Source: VGCC01 sp044375955 (lineage in GTDB: Bacteria > Actinomycetota > Actinomycetes > S36-B12). Taken from it: a stretch of 10,020 nucleotides of DNA. Numbering within the stretch: position 1 is the stretch's first letter; each line of letters opens with the position of its first letter. Of the stretch, positions 7,050-10,020 are shown piece by piece. Made by a program: the position numbers and the translations under genes. Location: NCBI GenBank assembly GCA_044375955.1, contig JBILLS010000052.1, positions 1 through 10,020 of the forward strand. Direction: 5' to 3'. The notes beneath the pieces were generated by a model, which had not been told where the DNA came from, ran no database searches, and saw only the letters and a program-made list of their open reading frames with translations.

Positions 7050-7946
7050 ATGCCTCACGCATCCGGGGTGGTCCTTGTGGGTCCACCCGCCTCGGGCAAG
7101 TCCGATCTCGCCCGGTGCCTGCGCGCTCGGGACGTCCACGTCGTTGACCCGCGGAACCTCGTCGAGGAGCGGACCGCTCTGGCAACCGCGCGGGCCGCGG
7201 TCTTCGTCCTCGGTTCCACCGATGGGATCGATCAGGCCACGGCATACCTCTGGCGCGAGGTGGCCGCTGCACGCCTGGCACGCGCCGTCGTAGTGACCAA
7301 ACTGGACGATCCACGCGCCGACTTCGACGAAACCTGCGCCCTTGTCCAGCGACTGTTCGATCCGCACGGATGTGTGCCCATCACTCTCCCAGTCCTCGAC
7401 GACGAGGATCACCTCGCAGGCTTCCTCGACCTGTGGTCGGGAGTGATCCGGCACTACGTCGGGGAGACGACACGCACCATGGTGTCCGAGCAGCAGCACC
7501 TCGAGTTGACGGAAGCGGCACGTGGACGACTTCGCGACACGCTGTCAGCGCTGGATGACAGTGAACTTGCGGATGCGACCACAGCCGGACTGATCACCCC
7601 GATCCTCGGCTTCGCTGCACCGGGGTGCATCGGCTCGGATGAGGTCACCACCGTCGTCGAGTGGCTCGCAAACGCACCCGACCGTCAGATCGACGCCCCC
7701 GAGTGGCCTGCACCTGTTCCTGGAGGCATGCCGAGCATTCACGTGACTGTCACGGTTCCCGCCGACTACCGGGAAGACATAGACGCCTACCTGCGTCGCA
7801 TCCCGGATGTGCGCTTCACCAGCGAGTCACCGGGCGATGGCACCGTCGTGTTCACTGTCAGCGGCGCCGCCGCACACCTCGAGCGGGTACCTATCCATGT
7901 CCATGGGCTGTCCGATGGCACCTCCACGTGCCGGGTGCTGGACTAG
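7050..7946 (+). CDS. Miniature EF-G-like protein: degenerate G domain joined to domain V
   Basis: The 298-residue product aligns by eye with the ends of EF-G, best with the EF-G2-like paralogue of actinomycetes. The P-loop is GPPASGKS (11-18). HVVDPRN (30-36) occupies the place of the G3 VDTPG, with only about 12 residues between, so switch I and G2 are gone. AAVFVLGSTDGIDQATAYLW (49-68) and AVVVTKLDDPRADFD (79-93) match EF-G closely, with G4 as TKLD. TPILGFAAPGCIGSDEV (183-199) sits at the G5 region. After about residue 210, a short Pro-rich linker leads straight to HVTVTVPADYREDIDAYL (231-248) and a tail resembling EF-G domain V. Domains II, III and IV are absent. Start ATG 7050 is the only in-frame ATG near the P-loop; GGAGGG lies 25 bases upstream, too far to be a normal ribosome binding site. 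It is divergent from pgsA and convergent with HIT. Function is unknown; canonical translocation is unlikely. Confidence 0.85.
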   Translation: MPHASGVVLVGPPASGKSDLARCLRARDVHVVDPRNLVEERTALATARAAVFVLGSTDGIDQATAYLWREVAAARLARAVVVTKLDDPRADFDETCALVQRLFDPHGCVPITLPVLDDEDHLAGFLDLWSGVIRHYVGETTRTMVSEQQHLELTEAARGRLRDTLSALDDSELADATTAGLITPILGFAAPGCIGSDEVTTVVEWLANAPDRQIDAPEWPAPVPGGMPSIHVTVTVPADYREDIDAYLRRIPDVRFTSESPGDGTVVFTVSGAAAHLERVPIHVHGLSDGTSTCRVLD

Positions 7947-8452
7947 GCCGACCAGGCTTCGATCAGGAGATCCCGTGTGTCGGCCAATAACTGCGGGATC
8001 ACCTTGACTCCCCCGACGATGGGCATGAAGTTCGTGTCCCCACCCCAGCGCGGGACGATGTGTTGATGGAGGTGTCCGGCGATACCTGCACCGGAGATCG
8101 AACCCTGGTTCATGCCGATGTTGAAACCTTGGGCATGTGAGACCTTGCGCAGCGTCGACATGGCGTGCTGGGTGAACTCGGCAACCTCCACCACTTCCAC
8201 GTGGGAGAGGTCGGTGTAGTCGGCCACGTGCCGGAATGGGCAGATCATCACGTGGCCCGCGTTGTACGGGTAGAGGTTCAAGACACCGAACACATGGGTT
8301 CCGCGGGCGAAGACGAGGTCGTCCACCCCGGTCTGTTGCGGGGCGCGACAGAAGGGGCACTCCTCCCCTGCGTCGTGGTGCGTCGGCTTCCCCTCACCAC
8401 GCAGGTAGGCCATCCGATGCGGGGTGTAGAGCCGCTCCCACGCGGTGGACAT
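7943..8452 (-). CDS. HIT-family hydrolase/phosphorylase (Ap4A phosphorylase-like)
   Basis: The 169-residue product has the histidine triad HLHQHI (His127, His129, His131), where the middle histidine is expected to be nucleotidylated. NLYPYNAGHVMI (59-70) and FNIGMNQGSISGAGIAGHLH (110-129) are typical of the branch that includes Mycobacterium tuberculosis Rv2613c, a diadenosine tetraphosphate phosphorylase. The CPFC pair (Cys32, Cys35) is probably part of a zinc site. Its genomic place between thrS and pgsA matches Rv2613c. Aminoacyl-tRNA synthetases produce Ap4A as a side product, so clearance of Ap4A beside thrS is a sensible inference. The ATG overlaps the thrS stop as TGATG. The 3' end runs into the plus-strand gene, sharing the CTAG that ends both. 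Confidence 0.94.
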   Translation of the reverse strand: MSTAWERLYTPHRMAYLRGEGKPTHHDAGEECPFCRAPQQTGVDDLVFARGTHVFGVLNLYPYNAGHVMICPFRHVADYTDLSHVEVVEVAEFTQHAMSTLRKVSHAQGFNIGMNQGSISGAGIAGHLHQHIVPRWGGDTNFMPIVGGVKVIPQLLADTRDLLIEAWSA

Positions 8453-10020
8453 CAGACCTGAACTCGCGCGTCGATCGCCGCAGTGATCTCGGCGATCGCG
8501 TCGTCGATCGGAACACCGTTCTTCTGGGTGCCGTCCCGATACCGGAAGGACACGGCGCCGGCGGAGGCGTCCTCATCGCCCGCGATGAGCATGTAGGGCA
8601 CTTTGGACTTCTGCGCGGTCCGGATCTTCTTGTTCATGCGGTCGTCACTGGAGTCGACCTCGACGCGAACACCCCGATCCCGGAGTGCGCGCGCCACATC
8701 CTCGAGGTACGCGACGTGTGCGTCCGTGACCGGGATTCCCACCACCTGGACCGGGGCGAGCCAGGGCGGAAACGCACCCGCGTAGTGCTCCAGGAGTACG
8801 GCGAAGAACCTCTCGATGGAACCGAACAGGGCGCGGTGGATCATCACCGGACGTTGGCGCGTGCCGTCGGCCGCCTGATACTCGAGGTCGAAACGCTCGG
8901 GCAGGTTGAAGTCCACCTGGATGGTCGACATCTGCCAGGTGCGCCCGATGGCGTCCTTGGCCTGCACAGAGATCTTCGGCCCGTAGAAGGCTGCGCCGCC
9001 CTCGTCCAGCACTAAGTCGAGACCCTGCCGCTGCGCGGCCTGGCGAAGCACTTCGGTCGCCTCGGCCCACACCTCGTCACTGCCGACGCTCTTCTCCGGG
9101 TTGCGCGTCGAGAGCTCCAGGTAGAAATCCGAGAGTCCGTAGTCGCGCAGCAGACCCAGGACGAAGGTGAGGAGCGCATCGAGTTCATCCGCCATCTGCT
9201 CACGCGTGCAATAGATATGTGCGTCGTCCTGGGTGAACCCCCGTGCCCGGGTGAGCCCCTGGATAACGCCGGACTTCTCGTAGCGGTAGACCGTCCCGAA
9301 CTCGAACAGCCGCAGGGGCAACTCACGGTAGGAACGACCTCGCGCCCCGAAGATCAGGTTGTGCATAGGGCAGTTCATCGGCTTCAGGAAATAGTCCTGG
9401 GCCTGTTTGCGTACGTTCCCATCAGCATCGATCTCGCCGTCGAGTTGCATCGGCGGATACATGCCCTCGGCGTACCAATCCAGGTGTCCGGACTTTTCAA
9501 AGAGTGCCGCCTTGGTGATGTGCGGGCTGTTGACGAATTCGTAGCCGGCCTCCTCGTGGCGACGCCGGGAATAGTCCTCCATGACTCGGCGTACGACTCC
9601 ACCCTTGGGATGGAACACGGCAAGACCCGAGCCGATCTCCTCCGGGAAGCTGAAAAGGTCCATCTCGGCGCCAAGCCGACGGTGATCCCGCTTCTCCGCC
9701 TCCTCAAGGAAGGTCAGGTACGCGCGGAGTTCATCCTTGGAAGGCCAGGCCGTGCCGTACACGCGCTGCAACGACTCGTTGTTCTGGTCTCCGAGCCAGT
9801 ACGAGGCGGATGAGCGCATGACCTTGAACGCATTTGGCGGGATGTACTTCGTGGACGGGACATGTGGTCCACGACACAGGTCGCTCCAGCACACCTTCCC
9901 GTCTTTGATGCCGACGTTGTCATAGATGGTGAGCTCGGCTCCACCCACCTCCATCACCTCGGCGCCACCATCGCTGCCGATGAGGCGCAACTTGTACGGC
10001 TCCCCGGCCAACTCCGCGGC
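8452..10020 (-). CDS. thrS: Threonyl-tRNA synthetase, N-terminus cut by window edge
   Basis: ThrRS charges tRNA-Thr with threonine. The visible 522 residues run from the end of the editing region to the C-terminus. Roughly 120-160 residues (TGS domain and first part of the editing domain) lie beyond the right edge. Numbered from the edge, CRGPH (49-53) matches the editing-site Cys and His. The three zinc ligands are Cys217 (PMNCPMH), His268 (DDAHIYC) and His395 (MIHRALFG). Motif 2 contains VYRYEKSG (244-251) with its arginine at 246, and motif 3 is around residues 390-404. The anticodon-binding domain follows from about 419 (LAPVQVVGIPV) and includes SSDDRMNKKIR. The catalytic core is complete. 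One leucine is encoded by TTA (9013-9015), rare in high-GC actinomycetes. The stop overlaps the HIT start by one base. Confidence 0.97.
   Translation of the reverse strand, partial: AAELAGEPYKLRLIGSDGGAEVMEVGGAELTIYDNVGIKDGKVCWSDLCRGPHVPSTKYIPPNAFKVMRSSASYWLGDQNNESLQRVYGTAWPSKDELRAYLTFLEEAEKRDHRRLGAEMDLFSFPEEIGSGLAVFHPKGGVVRRVMEDYSRRRHEEAGYEFVNSPHITKAALFEKSGHLDWYAEGMYPPMQLDGEIDADGNVRKQAQDYFLKPMNCPMHNLIFGARGRSYRELPLRLFEFGTVYRYEKSGVIQGLTRARGFTQDDAHIYCTREQMADELDALLTFVLGLLRDYGLSDFYLELSTRNPEKSVGSDEVWAEATEVLRQAAQRQGLDLVLDEGGAAFYGPKISVQAKDAIGRTWQMSTIQVDFNLPERFDLEYQAADGTRQRPVMIHRALFGSIERFFAVLLEHYAGAFPPWLAPVQVVGIPVTDAHVAYLEDVARALRDRGVRVEVDSSDDRMNKKIRTAQKSKVPYMLIAGDEDASAGAVSFRYRDGTQKNGVPIDDAIAEITAAIDARVQV

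Noticed and set aside
5470..7314. 614-codon frame suggesting a much larger acyltransferase
   Set aside because: The part above 6375 is Arg/Pro-rich, overlaps pgsA and the opposite-strand gene, and lacks homology; the acyltransferase starts at GTG 6375 in a GTGA overlap.
1..10020. RNA genes, CRISPR arrays, insertion sequences or rho-independent terminators
   Set aside because: No tRNA or rRNA-like stretch, spaced repeat array, transposase motif or hairpin followed by a T-run was seen while reading both strands.

Overview
This GC-rich window has the gene order of an actinomycete (Actinomycetota). It holds a nearly continuous minus-strand cluster for phosphatidylinositol and PI-mannoside (PIM) synthesis, vitamin B6 synthesis and translation-related functions. 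The order thrS - HIT - pgsA - acyltransferase - pimA - small membrane protein - pdxS - pdxT - yebC matches the locus known from Mycobacterium and Streptomyces. The presence of PI phosphate synthase and PimA also points to Actinomycetota. I cannot fix the class or genus. An in-frame TTA codon in thrS argues weakly against a Streptomyces-type genome.

Layout, right to left in the direction of minus-strand transcription. Threonyl-tRNA synthetase is cut by the right edge (8452-10020). It overlaps by one base a HIT-family diadenosine polyphosphate phosphorylase-like gene (7943-8452). A plus-strand gene at 7050-7946 then breaks the strand order. Next come pgsA (6372-6986), a PatA-type acyltransferase (5470-6375), pimA (4280-5473), an uncharacterised membrane-anchored protein (3685-4266), pdxS (2726-3613, start uncertain), pdxT (2124-2723), yebC (1375-2127) and a broken WS/DGAT-type acyltransferase (1-1372). 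Most junctions are 1-4 base overlaps or 2-base gaps, which implies translational coupling. PgsA makes PI phosphate, the precursor of PI. PimA adds the first mannose to PI, and the PatA-like enzyme acylates that mannose. PdxS and PdxT form the PLP synthase.

The most unusual element is the plus-strand gene at 7050-7946. It encodes a 298-residue protein that reads as a miniature, degenerate EF-G. It has a G domain with an intact P-loop and a TKLD G4 motif, but switch I is missing and the DTPG motif is lost. The G domain is joined directly to an EF-G domain V-like C-terminus, so domains II, III and IV are absent. It is divergent from pgsA and convergent with the HIT gene, and a single CTAG supplies the stop codons of both convergent genes.

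The second unusual point is the WS/DGAT gene, whose two halves lie in different frames. Around positions 495-510 a segment that family members carry seems to be missing. This is either a true pseudogene or a sequence/assembly error. No tRNA, rRNA, CRISPR array, insertion sequence or convincing terminator was seen. No stretch over 300 bases lacks a gene.
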